NCBI GenBank assembly: GCA_016841725.1
Contig: JAENYP010000004.1
Location: 155,542 to 219,541 of the forward strand
Direction of reading: 5' to 3'
DNA from: Thermincola carboxydiphila
GTDB lineage: Bacteria; Bacillota; Thermincolia; Thermincolales; UBA2595
Length of the DNA: 64,000 bases
Position numbers and translations under genes: made by a program. Below are positions 22,627 to 31,625 of this stretch, piece after piece; the first letter of the stretch is position 1; the number at the start of each line of letters is the position of its first letter. The notes under the pieces were generated by a model. The model saw only the letters and a list, made by a program, of their open reading frames with translations. It had not been told where the DNA came from and searched no databases.

Positions 22627-22766
22627 AACTGGCTGATAACAGAGATTGGCAAAAGCTTTTCAGCAATCAATATAATGGGACTGTTTCGGCGGCTGCAGCC
22701 GTTTGTGGGGCAGACCTGTTTTTTTTTGAAAAATTTCGAACTGTTTTCAGGGGAAATGGTGTCTAA
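22623..22766 (+). CDS. 47-aa small ORF overlapping thiH stop (ATGA)
   Basis: Not in ORF track; translated by hand MKLADNRDWQKLFSNQYNGTVSAAAAVCGADLFFFEKFRTVFRGNGV*. Confidence 0.35.
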   Translation: MKLADNRDWQKLFSNQYNGTVSAAAAVCGADLFFFEKFRTVFRGNGV

Positions 22767-22789
22767 TAGATAGATAGCAGTCAGGTGGT

Positions 22790-23326
22790 GTGGCAATGGA
22801 TATAACAGGACTGGTAAAAATGGCCCGGGCCGGAGACGAACAGGCTTTTGCCAGGCTTATAGAAATGAAGCGGGATAATCTCTACAGGACTGCTTTTGCT
22901 TATGTGGGCAATGAAGCCGACTGTCAGGATGTCCTTCAGGAGGCTTTTATCAAGGCATATCTGTCCTTAAATAAGCTCAAAAGGCCCGAAATTTTCTTTA
23001 CCTGGCTGACCAGGATTCTGATAAATGTTTGCTGCAGTCAGTTAAGACGAAGGCACAAAACTACACCGCTTGATGAAGGACAGCCTGCCGGAGGTTATGT
23101 TGACCCGAATTTCATGCTGGCTGAGGCCAAGGCTGATATAACCGGTATGCTTGATTCCCTAGATGAAAAGTACCGCCAGGTGCTTATTTTAAAGTATCTG
23201 GGAGAATATACCCTTGTTGAAATCAGTGAAATACTGAAATGTCCCCTGGGCACGGTCAAATCGCGTTTAAATTACGGGCTCAGGGAACTCAGGGAAAAAG
23301 CTGAAAGGAGGGGTGGCTGTGATTGA
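22790..23326 (+). CDS. ECF-type RNA polymerase sigma factor
   Basis: DCQDVLQEAFIKAYLSLNKLKRPEIFFTWLTRILINVC; region 4 LVEISEILKCPLGTVKSRLNYGLRELRE. Confidence 0.93.
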   Translation: MAMDITGLVKMARAGDEQAFARLIEMKRDNLYRTAFAYVGNEADCQDVLQEAFIKAYLSLNKLKRPEIFFTWLTRILINVCCSQLRRRHKTTPLDEGQPAGGYVDPNFMLAEAKADITGMLDSLDEKYRQVLILKYLGEYTLVEISEILKCPLGTVKSRLNYGLRELREKAERRGGCD

Positions 23327-24866
23327 TTGCAGGTCAGTGCAAAATTTGCTGCCGGACTATGTTTTGGCAGAACTGGATGATGAAACAACACAACGTATTT
23401 GCCGGCACTTGCGGGAATGTCCGGAATGCAATCAGGAGAAGGAGCGGCTCCGGGAGTTGTATGATTTCGGTGACGTTTTTTTCGGGCAAATGAAAGAGGG
23501 TATCCCAATTCCGGCAGGCGCTGGATACGTAAAACTGCCGGAATACAGGAGGCGGGGGCTCCGGCTGCCCGTGTTCCGGGAAGTGTTTGGCCTGAAATAT
23601 GCTGCAGCCTGTGCCGTTGTGCTAATCCTCTTTTTCAGCACATATATTTCCCCGACCGCAGCCTATTATGCTTCCAAAATTCCTGTCCTTGGCCAGGTAT
23701 TCACTACTGTGGATGAAGGGGCCCTGGTGGCACATGAAGAGGGTTTTGGGCAGCGTGTGGCAAAAACCAGGACCATTAACGGGGCCGCTTTTATGGTGGA
23801 TGAAGTTATCATTGACCAGGCCAGGACCCTGCTGTTATTCCGGATAAAACTGCCGGAGTATGTTGAATTTGATGGCGGGATGCCGGAAGATGTTGTCCTG
23901 GAAGACCAGTTTGGCTATTCATACCGGTTCAGCGGCGCTTCGGCTGAAGCCTCCACAGAAAAAAAAGAGATTTCAGGTGTTCTGGAATTCCCGCCGCTGA
24001 AGACCTGGGCCAGGAAACTGACCTTCCGGACAACGGCGCTTAATATACACAAAGACAAAGAACAACATTATATTTTGGGAAACTGGGAATTTGATTTCGC
24101 AGTTGACCCTCTGCTTGCCAAAAGGGTAACCAGAGAGATCAAAATTGACAAGGAGTTTTCTGTTGACGGGGTGGATATTCACTTTACCAAGGCAGTCCTT
24201 GCCCCCAGCCAGACTGCAGTATTTTATGAGTATAAATTTAAAGGGACTGATAGGGCCGGCAGGGAATGGAGGCATCGCGAAGAGTTGCTGCGCCAGGTTA
24301 AACTGATTGATGATTCCGGCAGGGAATACAGCCGCCTGGGGGGAGGGGGAGGAACATCCTCCGCTTTGGGAAAAATAACGGGTAATGGAGTGTTAAACTT
24401 CAGCCCGGTCCTGTTTTCTGATGCCGGTCGGCTTAACCTGGAAGGAGCCGGGTTTGCGATAGATAAATCCGGTATGGAAGTGCTTGTACCTCTGGACCTT
24501 AAAGTTGAATACCCTATGAAACATGAGTTTTTGGACGGTACTGTGACCATTGACAGCGCCGCTGCTGCCGACGGGCACTTGAAGGTTCGTATCCTCACAG
24601 GTGACGGAGCCGTAAACAGCGTTTATTCGGTGTTTTTAACAGATACCGCCGGAAAACAATATAACGCCGTGAGTATGAATTTTGTCGACAAGGTCAGGAT
24701 TGGGACCGGTGACCGGGTTCAAACCGGGATGGTACAGGAAATCTTTTTCAATACCCCTGCTGCAGACCCAGCGGGTAGGTTTACCATGGTCATCCGGGAG
24801 GCAAACATTAATATAGACAGCTCCTGGAGAGTTGCTATTCCTTTGGGACAGGAGGGAGAGAGATGA
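23313..24866 (+). CDS. anti-sigma factor with zinc-finger N-terminus, single TM and DUF4179-like ectodomain
   Basis: ICRHLRECPECNQE zf-HC2 motif, TM near residue 100, overlaps sigma gene. Confidence 0.8.
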   Translation: MAVIDCRSVQNLLPDYVLAELDDETTQRICRHLRECPECNQEKERLRELYDFGDVFFGQMKEGIPIPAGAGYVKLPEYRRRGLRLPVFREVFGLKYAAACAVVLILFFSTYISPTAAYYASKIPVLGQVFTTVDEGALVAHEEGFGQRVAKTRTINGAAFMVDEVIIDQARTLLLFRIKLPEYVEFDGGMPEDVVLEDQFGYSYRFSGASAEASTEKKEISGVLEFPPLKTWARKLTFRTTALNIHKDKEQHYILGNWEFDFAVDPLLAKRVTREIKIDKEFSVDGVDIHFTKAVLAPSQTAVFYEYKFKGTDRAGREWRHREELLRQVKLIDDSGREYSRLGGGGGTSSALGKITGNGVLNFSPVLFSDAGRLNLEGAGFAIDKSGMEVLVPLDLKVEYPMKHEFLDGTVTIDSAAAADGHLKVRILTGDGAVNSVYSVFLTDTAGKQYNAVSMNFVDKVRIGTGDRVQTGMVQEIFFNTPAADPAGRFTMVIREANINIDSSWRVAIPLGQEGER

Positions 24867-25708
24867 AAAAAAGACTGTTGATTGTAATCCTGGCTGTGCT
24901 TGCATTGGGCTTTATGCTGCAGTTACTGCCTGGCTCGAACATTGCTTTACAGACAGTTGATGAGGAAACCCGTCGTGAGTTTTTGCAGGAAATAAACCGC
25001 ACTGTCAAGGCTGAAGGCCTTGAGATAACGGTCACAGAAGTTTTTCTTGACCTCAATACCATATATGTCAACGGCACTGCCAGGGGTAAAGAAAAAATTG
25101 TCGCCCTGGAAGTTACCGACAAAAATGAACCCGAAGCAGCTGATAAAGTCGACGGCAGCAGGCAGCAGCCGAAAGCGCTGCCGGGTACGGAACTGGAGTG
25201 GGGAATGCACGGGCTGTGGTCGGGCGGGAAGTGGTGGCATCCGGCGGGTGACAGATTTTCTGTCAGGTTTCCCCATGGTCTTGACCTGAGTCAGCCGGGA
25301 TTTAATATGGTGTTTTATACTTCGCAAGGTGAGAAGGTAGTTTTGGAAATACCGGTTAAAGAAAACCTTAAGGATAAAGTAAAGGTGGTTCCGGTTAACT
25401 GGAAGGCAGACCTTGAGGGGAAGCGGCTGGAGATCCGGGAAATCAGTTTTGGGCTGACCTATACGGCTGTCAAATACCAAACCCCGTCAAGTTTTGCATG
25501 GCGGGACATGGAATTCACCCTTACTGATTTAACAACAGGGAAAACCTACCGGAGCGCATTTGGCTCCCTGAGCGGAGATGGGGAAGAATATACCGGGGAG
25601 GCAGCATTTGAGGACCCGGTACCGCTGCCGGAAGGCCCTGTTGAGCTTAAGGTCCACAGCAGGGAAGGTACTGTTAAAAAGCAGATCAGTGTGGTAAAAT
25701 CATTGTAA
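24863..25708 (+). CDS. secreted/membrane-anchored hypothetical protein of the sigma/anti-sigma operon
   Basis: N-terminal hydrophobic segment; start overlaps anti-sigma stop (ATGA). Confidence 0.6.
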   Translation: MKKRLLIVILAVLALGFMLQLLPGSNIALQTVDEETRREFLQEINRTVKAEGLEITVTEVFLDLNTIYVNGTARGKEKIVALEVTDKNEPEAADKVDGSRQQPKALPGTELEWGMHGLWSGGKWWHPAGDRFSVRFPHGLDLSQPGFNMVFYTSQGEKVVLEIPVKENLKDKVKVVPVNWKADLEGKRLEIREISFGLTYTAVKYQTPSSFAWRDMEFTLTDLTTGKTYRSAFGSLSGDGEEYTGEAAFEDPVPLPEGPVELKVHSREGTVKKQISVVKSL

Positions 25709-25752
25709 CTATTGGTGGGGGGCACAACCAAATTAGCAGGGGGCAATGACAC

Positions 25753-26595
25753 ATGTGTGAAGAGCATACGGTTAGGGAGCCGTTTTGGATGAAAAAGCTG
25801 ATGCTGCTGACTTACGGGAAATGGGTAAATGACACCCTGGATTACTACCTCTTTTTGGGGAGAATGACCAGGGTCCCTTTGATAGGCAGGGTGGTGCGTT
25901 TTTTTTCGGAACAATACGGCAAATATATGCACGGAGGCAGGGCGGCAACGGCAGATGAATGTATCGGGGTGCTGGCAGAGGCCCGGCAGATTACTATTAT
26001 GGACTGTTCCTGCAGGGTTAAATACGATAACTGTGATAAACCGATCAGGACCTGTATCGCTATAAATACCGGGGCCGAGGTTCTGGGCAGCCTGAGAAAA
26101 GAGCAGCCTGTTTCAGTAGAGGAAGCAGTGCGGATTATAAGGGAGGCACCGCACCATGGTCTGATAAGGTCAATCACCCATTGTGTGTCACCTGACCAAT
26201 ACGTTATCTGCAACTGCTGTACCTGCTGCTGTGTGCCTTACAGGCTGAGAAGCGAGTATGGCATCAGAAGCGCCGTGGAGGATGGGTTTTATGCGGCTCA
26301 AATCAATACCGGAAGCTGCCTCAGATGCGGCAGGTGTCTGGATAAGTGTCCCCAAGGCGCCATCGATATTGATCAGGGAACAATTGATGCGGCAAAATGC
26401 CTTGGCTGTGGAAACTGTTTTGACAACTGCCCCCATAACGCTATCCAAATGGCGGCGCGGGAGGGCCGGAAACCTGTGATGCTGCCCGGCAGGGCCGCAA
26501 GATTCCTGATGTATACGGCTTTTCTGGCAGTAATCCTGCCCCTGGCTGTGGGGTATAAACTACTGCATACGTTGAAGGGGAAACTATCCAAATAA
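25753..26595 (+). CDS. 4Fe-4S dicluster ferredoxin-like protein
   Basis: CLRCGRCLDKCPQGAI and CLGCGNCFDNCPHNAI; extra Cys clusters DCSCRVKYDNC, CNCCTCCC; C-terminal TM. Confidence 0.85.
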   Translation: MCEEHTVREPFWMKKLMLLTYGKWVNDTLDYYLFLGRMTRVPLIGRVVRFFSEQYGKYMHGGRAATADECIGVLAEARQITIMDCSCRVKYDNCDKPIRTCIAINTGAEVLGSLRKEQPVSVEEAVRIIREAPHHGLIRSITHCVSPDQYVICNCCTCCCVPYRLRSEYGIRSAVEDGFYAAQINTGSCLRCGRCLDKCPQGAIDIDQGTIDAAKCLGCGNCFDNCPHNAIQMAAREGRKPVMLPGRAARFLMYTAFLAVILPLAVGYKLLHTLKGKLSK

Positions 26596-26639
26596 CCTTA
26601 TAGATCATGATATTTCCATTTAATGCAAGGAGTATAATT

Positions 26640-26679
26640 TTCCTCCAGGGCGCCCAACGGTGTCCTGGAGGTTTTTTCC
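26640..26679 (+). terminator. rho-independent terminator
   Basis: cctccaggg...tgtcctggaggtttttt. Confidence 0.8.
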
Positions 26680-26784
26680 TGCCTGTTTAGCCGTTTGGCG
26701 GCAATAAATGAGCAGGGGAAAATACATAGATGGACTCTTTAAGGGAAACCATATTTGATAAGAGGGTTTCATGGGAGGGTCTCG

Positions 26785-27234
26785 ATGGACAAACACCATT
26801 TACTGGAAAAACTTAACTGGTTTTATTCCCTGGAAATAAATCAGGTGGATATGTACCGGAAGCAAAGCAAGAAGACTAAAGATCCGCATCTTGCCAGGGC
26901 GCTCAACAAATTTGCCGAGATAGAACAGGGCCATGTTGAAAATATTTGCAGCACTATTGAACGGCTGGGGGCTAACCCATCGTTTTTGTGGGAGGTTGCC
27001 GGGGAGATATCCGGCGCTATCACAGGTACCCTTTCCAGTCTTCCGTCCCGGGAGGAGACATTAAGGTTTAATATTACCCTGGAGACAAAGGCAATATCCG
27101 ATTATAAGGCGTTAATCAGACAGGTTGGCAATGAGGACATCAGGGAGACCCTTTGGAGCAATATGATTGATGAGGAACTGCACACTTCGTGGATGAATAC
27201 GGAACTGGTGAAAATGAAAGGAGAAGGTCATTGA
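26785..27234 (+). CDS. ferritin-like/rubrerythrin-like protein
   Basis: Helical protein with LEINQVDMYRKQSK, FAEIEQGHVENI, ETKAISDYKALI, MIDEELHTSW. Confidence 0.75.
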   Translation: MDKHHLLEKLNWFYSLEINQVDMYRKQSKKTKDPHLARALNKFAEIEQGHVENICSTIERLGANPSFLWEVAGEISGAITGTLSSLPSREETLRFNITLETKAISDYKALIRQVGNEDIRETLWSNMIDEELHTSWMNTELVKMKGEGH

Positions 27235-27932
27235 TGCGGGAGTTTAAAATTAGTAGATTTATAATAATTTCACTGCTGGTATTGACGGTTTTTTCGGGAT
27301 GCTTAATTTATTCCCGGACAATTTCAGCCCAGACTCCAAGGCTATCCTGGGGTTCTTCGGGAAATGAGGTTTCCCAGGTACAGACAAAACTCAGGGACTG
27401 GGGTTATTACAAAGGGGCGGTTGATGGAGTATTTGGTGCAGGTACTGCGGATGCGGTGAAAAGATTTCAGGCCAAAAACGGACTGGCTGCAGACGGGGTA
27501 GTAGGCCCTGCCACATGGAAGGCTCTGGGGATTACCATAAGCGGGTCAAACCAATACCAGCCTTCAAGGGGTATTTCCGCCAGGGATGATATTTACCTCC
27601 TGGCACGGGTGGTCAACGGGGAGGCTGCAAACGAACCACACCTGGGAAAAGTTGCTGTGGCAGCGGTCATTCTAAACAGAGTTGAAAGTGACAAGTTTCC
27701 CAATACCCTGGCAGGGGTTATTTACCAACCACATGCTTTTGAATCCATTACCAATGGCATAGCCAATGCGCAGCCCTCTCAAGATTCGGTCAAGGCTGCT
27801 CAGGATGCTATGAATGGATGGGACCCTTCTCAGGGGGCATTGTTTTTTTGGAATCCCGCGAAACCCGTGAGCAGTTGGATATGGTCAAGGCCCATTATAA
27901 CTGAAATAGGGGGCCATGTGTTTGCCAGGTAA
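27234..27932 (+). CDS. sleB: spore cortex-lytic enzyme SleB
   Basis: Peptidoglycan-binding repeat (LRDWGYYKGAVDGVFGAGTADAVKRFQ) plus hydrolase domain LLARVVNGEAANEPHLGKVAVAAVILNRV. Confidence 0.93.
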   Translation: MREFKISRFIIISLLVLTVFSGCLIYSRTISAQTPRLSWGSSGNEVSQVQTKLRDWGYYKGAVDGVFGAGTADAVKRFQAKNGLAADGVVGPATWKALGITISGSNQYQPSRGISARDDIYLLARVVNGEAANEPHLGKVAVAAVILNRVESDKFPNTLAGVIYQPHAFESITNGIANAQPSQDSVKAAQDAMNGWDPSQGALFFWNPAKPVSSWIWSRPIITEIGGHVFAR

Positions 27933-27997
27933 AGCCCGGGGTAAAGGCTAGAGCCCCAAGGCTGCCAATAAATTGAGTTAGAAAGGGGACTTTTACT

Positions 27998-29347
27998 TTG
28001 AGGAAATGGTGGATGATTCCTGCTCTGGCCGCTGTAATGGTCATAGGCGGGCTGGCATACTGGGGATACGGATTATCCCGTGACAGGGAACAGATTGTCA
28101 CTTATATGAACAATAATAACCAGAGGGCGTTTTACCAGTTGGTGGACCATGTAGAGAATATGGAGGTCATGCTTTCAAAAGGTCTGGTATCAAACTCGCC
28201 CTCACAGCGGATGATGATTTTTTCTGATGTTTGGCAGGAGTCCTATGCAGCCAGGGAAACCCTGGCACAGATACCGGTCACAGGACCCAGCCTGACCCGA
28301 ACCTCTACCTTCCTTACCCAGACCGGAGATTATGTGTGGTCACTGGCCAAGAGATTTGTCAGGGGTGATGAGATCAAGGCTGAAGAACTGGATAAACTGA
28401 ATAGGCTGCATACTGAAGCCGGGTATCTTGCCGCTGAACTGGAAAACATAGAAAAACAGGCTGCCGACAGAAGGCTTACCTGGGGGGAAATCAAGTCAAA
28501 GTCTGAAGATATGGGCCAAGGGGTCAATGTTCCCAGGGGACTTGAAAATATTAACCGGAAGATGGAGGACTTTCCCACCTTGATTTATGACGGTCCGTTT
28601 TCAGACCACATTATCAATAGAAAGCCCCAGAGTCTTACCGGCAGCGCAGTCAGCAGGGATCAGGCCGGGACTGCTGCCCGGAGATTCGTGGAGACAGGGA
28701 CTTCCAAAAAATTCAGAGTTGTAAATACTGAAGAGGTTAATGGCATCATTCCTGCCTACAGGATTTATCTGGCTTCACAGCAGCAGGTGAAACCATCGGT
28801 AACTGTTGATATATCCAAAAAAGGCGGTCATACGCTGTTTATGCTGAACAACAGAGTGGTTAACAAGGCCGCGACATCTTCCGATAAGGCTGTTTCACTG
28901 GCCCGGAGTTTTCTGGAAAAGCGAAATATAGATAATATGGTGCCGACATACTTTATTGAACAGCAAAATACGGGAATAGTTATTTTTGAATATGAACAGG
29001 ACGGGATACTGATTTACCCTGACCTGATGAAAGTGAAAGTCGCCCTGGATACCGGAGAAATAATCGGCTTTGAAGGCACCGGGTTTCTGATGAATCACCA
29101 AAACAGGCGGCTTCCGAAAGCGAAATTGAGTGAGCGGGAAGCCCTATCAAAAGTAAATCCTGACCTGAAAATAAGTTCCAAAAGGCTGGCGGTGATTCCC
29201 CGGGAAAACCTGGAGGAAGTGCTGGTTTATGAATTCAAGGGCACCCTTGAGGAAGACAGCTTTATTATTTACATTAATGCTATGACAGGTGAAGAGGAGC
29301 AGATACTCAAAGTCATTGAAACCAATGGCGGACCAATGATGATGTAA
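27998..29347 (+). CDS. ypeB: germination protein YpeB
   Basis: Immediately downstream of sleB; YpeB/PepSY-like sequence. Confidence 0.92.
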   Translation: MRKWWMIPALAAVMVIGGLAYWGYGLSRDREQIVTYMNNNNQRAFYQLVDHVENMEVMLSKGLVSNSPSQRMMIFSDVWQESYAARETLAQIPVTGPSLTRTSTFLTQTGDYVWSLAKRFVRGDEIKAEELDKLNRLHTEAGYLAAELENIEKQAADRRLTWGEIKSKSEDMGQGVNVPRGLENINRKMEDFPTLIYDGPFSDHIINRKPQSLTGSAVSRDQAGTAARRFVETGTSKKFRVVNTEEVNGIIPAYRIYLASQQQVKPSVTVDISKKGGHTLFMLNNRVVNKAATSSDKAVSLARSFLEKRNIDNMVPTYFIEQQNTGIVIFEYEQDGILIYPDLMKVKVALDTGEIIGFEGTGFLMNHQNRRLPKAKLSEREALSKVNPDLKISSKRLAVIPRENLEEVLVYEFKGTLEEDSFIIYINAMTGEEEQILKVIETNGGPMMM

Positions 29348-29452
29348 TACAGGGAAAAGGCCATAGGACGAGGATTCATAGGTATTTGGGGGGTATTGGG
29401 CGTGGGTTCAGGTTCATCCGGTGTTTCGCGCGCATAACCCCTCTTAGCATTT

Positions 29453-29481
29453 TTGCCTTTCCCAAAAGAACAAGTTATAAT
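29453..29481 (+). promoter_or_regulatory. sigma-A type promoter
   Basis: TTGCCT - 17 nt - TATAAT. Confidence 0.65.
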
Positions 29482-29487
29482 AGTACT

Positions 29488-29706
29488 ATCCCAACAAGGG
29501 CTTAATTTTAAATTTTAGCGGCTTGAGATGGTGAAGTAGTTCCGGGCAGTAGGTGTAAATGCGAGCAGGTATATGCTTTGACTGGAGCGGATATCTGTAA
29601 GTGTTTAGATACAACAGTGATAACACCCTAAGTCGAAATTGTTACCGGTTCACCGAACCCGGAATCGAAAAATCAGCTAAAACCTGAGAGCTGGGGCTTT
29701 TTTTAG
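29488..29706 (+). ncRNA. candidate structured RNA of unassigned class
   Basis: Nested pairings read by eye: TTTTAGC 29513/GCTAAAA 29676; GTTCCGGG 29539/CCCGGAAT 29658; TAGGTGT 29550/ACACCCTA 29623; ends in CAGCT..AGCTG plus T7. Confidence 0.5.
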
Positions 29707-29773
29707 TTCTGAATAAACAGGGCTAAGGATAGATCATGCAAATGGTCTGGGGTGAGTCGGTGAGGCGAAACCT

Positions 29774-29826
29774 GGGCACTCTAACTCTCTTCTACTAATA
29801 GAAGAGAGTCAGAGTGCCCATTTTTA
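29774..29826 (+). terminator. strong intrinsic terminator/attenuator
   Basis: gggcactct-a-actctcttcta-ctaa-tagaagagagt-c-agagtgccc followed by atttttattt. Confidence 0.9.
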
Positions 29827-29953
29827 TTTATGAAAAGGGGAGGTGAATGGAGTAGCTTTGTTATGGGGTAAGATAAGCCAAATGAGAATATCGGCCCGAA
29901 TGTTCATAAGTGAAAAAATGTTAATAAGTGAAAAAAGGAGGAGGACAAACCAA

Positions 29954-30790
29954 ATGTTTAAAAGGTATTTCAGATATATGTGTCTGGTTTTACTGGTTGT
30001 GATGACAGGGGTTCTGGCGGCAGGATGCAGTGATGACGGGATTAAAATAGGAGTTGTTACCGGGACAACTTTTGAGCAGGAAGCAAACAAGTTTTCCAAG
30101 GTGGATGAGGTTAAATTATACAAGGATGATAACTTTACCCTTCAGGAACTGTCCAGCGGCAGGATTGACGGTGTGATTACAGACAAGCTGGTCGGGCTGA
30201 CAGGGATCAAAGAGGGAGGCTATGACAACCTTAAACTGGCGGGTGACCTGCTCTATACCGAAACTATCGGGGTAGCTGTCAGAAAAGAGGATGATTCTCT
30301 GAGACAGGCAATTAATGAAGTCCTTGGAGAAATGATAGCTGATGGTACTTATACTGAAATAAGCAAAAAATATTTTGGCAGTGACATTATGGAAGGTATC
30401 GAATATAAAGAGACTTTTCCCGGTGAAGAGAGGGCTTCTGATGACAGCCTGGAAAGGGTGAAAGAAGCAGGAAAACTGCAGTTTGCCATGAGCGGCGGCT
30501 ATCCTCCGTTTAACTACTTTACTGAGAATGATGAACTGACAGGTTTTGATGTTGAAGTAGGTAAAGAGGTTGCCAAAAGGTTAGGGGTGGAATATGAGCC
30601 GGTAACTACTGACTGGAGCGGGATTCTTGAAGGTCTTAGGGCCGGCCGTTATGACGGGATTTTCGGCAGTATGGCAATTACCGATGAGAGGCTGGAAGTT
30701 GTTGACTTTACTGATCCTTATTATTATTCAGGGGCACAGTTGATAGTCCGGCAGGATTCAACCATTACCGGGCCAGAGGACCTGAAATAG
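29954..30790 (+). CDS. lipoprotein amino-acid ABC substrate-binding protein with swapped (circularly permuted) halves
   Basis: Lipobox VLAAGCS; then lobe-2 type sequence IKIGVVTGTTFEQEANKF...YTEISKKYFG; then lobe-1 type sequence LERVKEAGKLQFAMSGGYPPFNYF...ITGPEDLK*. Confidence 0.85.
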   Translation: MFKRYFRYMCLVLLVVMTGVLAAGCSDDGIKIGVVTGTTFEQEANKFSKVDEVKLYKDDNFTLQELSSGRIDGVITDKLVGLTGIKEGGYDNLKLAGDLLYTETIGVAVRKEDDSLRQAINEVLGEMIADGTYTEISKKYFGSDIMEGIEYKETFPGEERASDDSLERVKEAGKLQFAMSGGYPPFNYFTENDELTGFDVEVGKEVAKRLGVEYEPVTTDWSGILEGLRAGRYDGIFGSMAITDERLEVVDFTDPYYYSGAQLIVRQDSTITGPEDLK

Positions 30791-30796
30791 AGATTC

Positions 30797-30834
30797 CGGG
30801 GTGCACAGCTTACGTGTTGTGCACCCGGTTTTTG
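30797..30834 (+). terminator. intercistronic terminator between binding protein and permease
   Basis: ccggggtgcaca-gcttacgtgt-tgtgcacccggttttt. Confidence 0.75.
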
Positions 30835-30901
30835 TCCGGCGCAGGAACTCTGTTGATTGAAGGTGTGGAAGTGGTGAGCTTCAAATAGGAGGTAGTGCTT
30901 T

Positions 30902-31561
30902 TTGGTATATGACTTAAGCATAGTAGTAGAAAAGTTCCCGATTTTTATCCCGGCAGCGGTACAAACTCTTAAAATTACGGCAGCATCAATTGTTTTCGGG
31001 GTAATCATAGGTTTGGTTGTTGCCTTTGGCAGAATTTCCAAATGCAAACTCTTTTATTTTCCGGCTACTCTCTATATTACAGTTATCAGGGGAACCCCCA
31101 TTCTTTTACAGCTTTTTATCGTATATTTCGGTCTGGCCGAGATTGTCAGGCTGGACCCCTTTCCCTCTGCGGTAATTGCCTTTGGAACCCACAATGGTGC
31201 ATATATAGCGGAAATATTCCGCGGGGCAATCAAGTCCATTGATATCGGGCAGATGGAAGCAGCGCGTTCACTTGGGATGACACAATTTCAGGCAATGCGG
31301 CGCATCATACTGCCCCAGGCGCTGAAACGGGCAATTCCGCCCCTGGGTAACCAGTTTATTATCGCTACCAAGGACTCTTCACTGGCCAGTGCCATATCGG
31401 TCAGGGAACTGCTGCTCAAATCCCAGCAGTTGGGCTCCTCTACCTACCGGTTTATGGAGTATTTTATTATTGCCGGAATTTATTATCTTATTATTACAAC
31501 TATACTGGGATACCTGGTACACCGGCTGGAGCGCAGGCTGGCTGTGAGTGACCGGCTGTAA
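30902..31561 (+). CDS. amino-acid ABC transporter permease
   Basis: His/Glu/Gln/Arg family permease: YITVIRGTPILLQLF, EIFRGAIKSIDIGQMEAARSLGMTQFQAMRRIILPQA. Confidence 0.93.
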   Translation: MVYDLSIVVEKFPIFIPAAVQTLKITAASIVFGVIIGLVVAFGRISKCKLFYFPATLYITVIRGTPILLQLFIVYFGLAEIVRLDPFPSAVIAFGTHNGAYIAEIFRGAIKSIDIGQMEAARSLGMTQFQAMRRIILPQALKRAIPPLGNQFIIATKDSSLASAISVRELLLKSQQLGSSTYRFMEYFIIAGIYYLIITTILGYLVHRLERRLAVSDRL

Positions 31562-31625
31562 ACCGGTATTGTGGTATGAACGGAGTGCGGCCGATGAAAA
31601 ACATAAGTGACAGAGGTGTGGTAAT

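Noticed and set aside
29488-29706. c-di-AMP (ydaO) riboswitch
   Set aside because: A CAGCTAA-like 3' motif is present, but the GGGGAACC and GGGGUNAAUC blocks are not in the required order upstream.
30787-30900. Frameshift/truncation explaining the early stop of the binding protein
   Set aside because: Only about 110 nt before the permease and it contains a terminator hairpin, not a second lobe in any frame; the second-lobe sequence is instead at the N-terminus.
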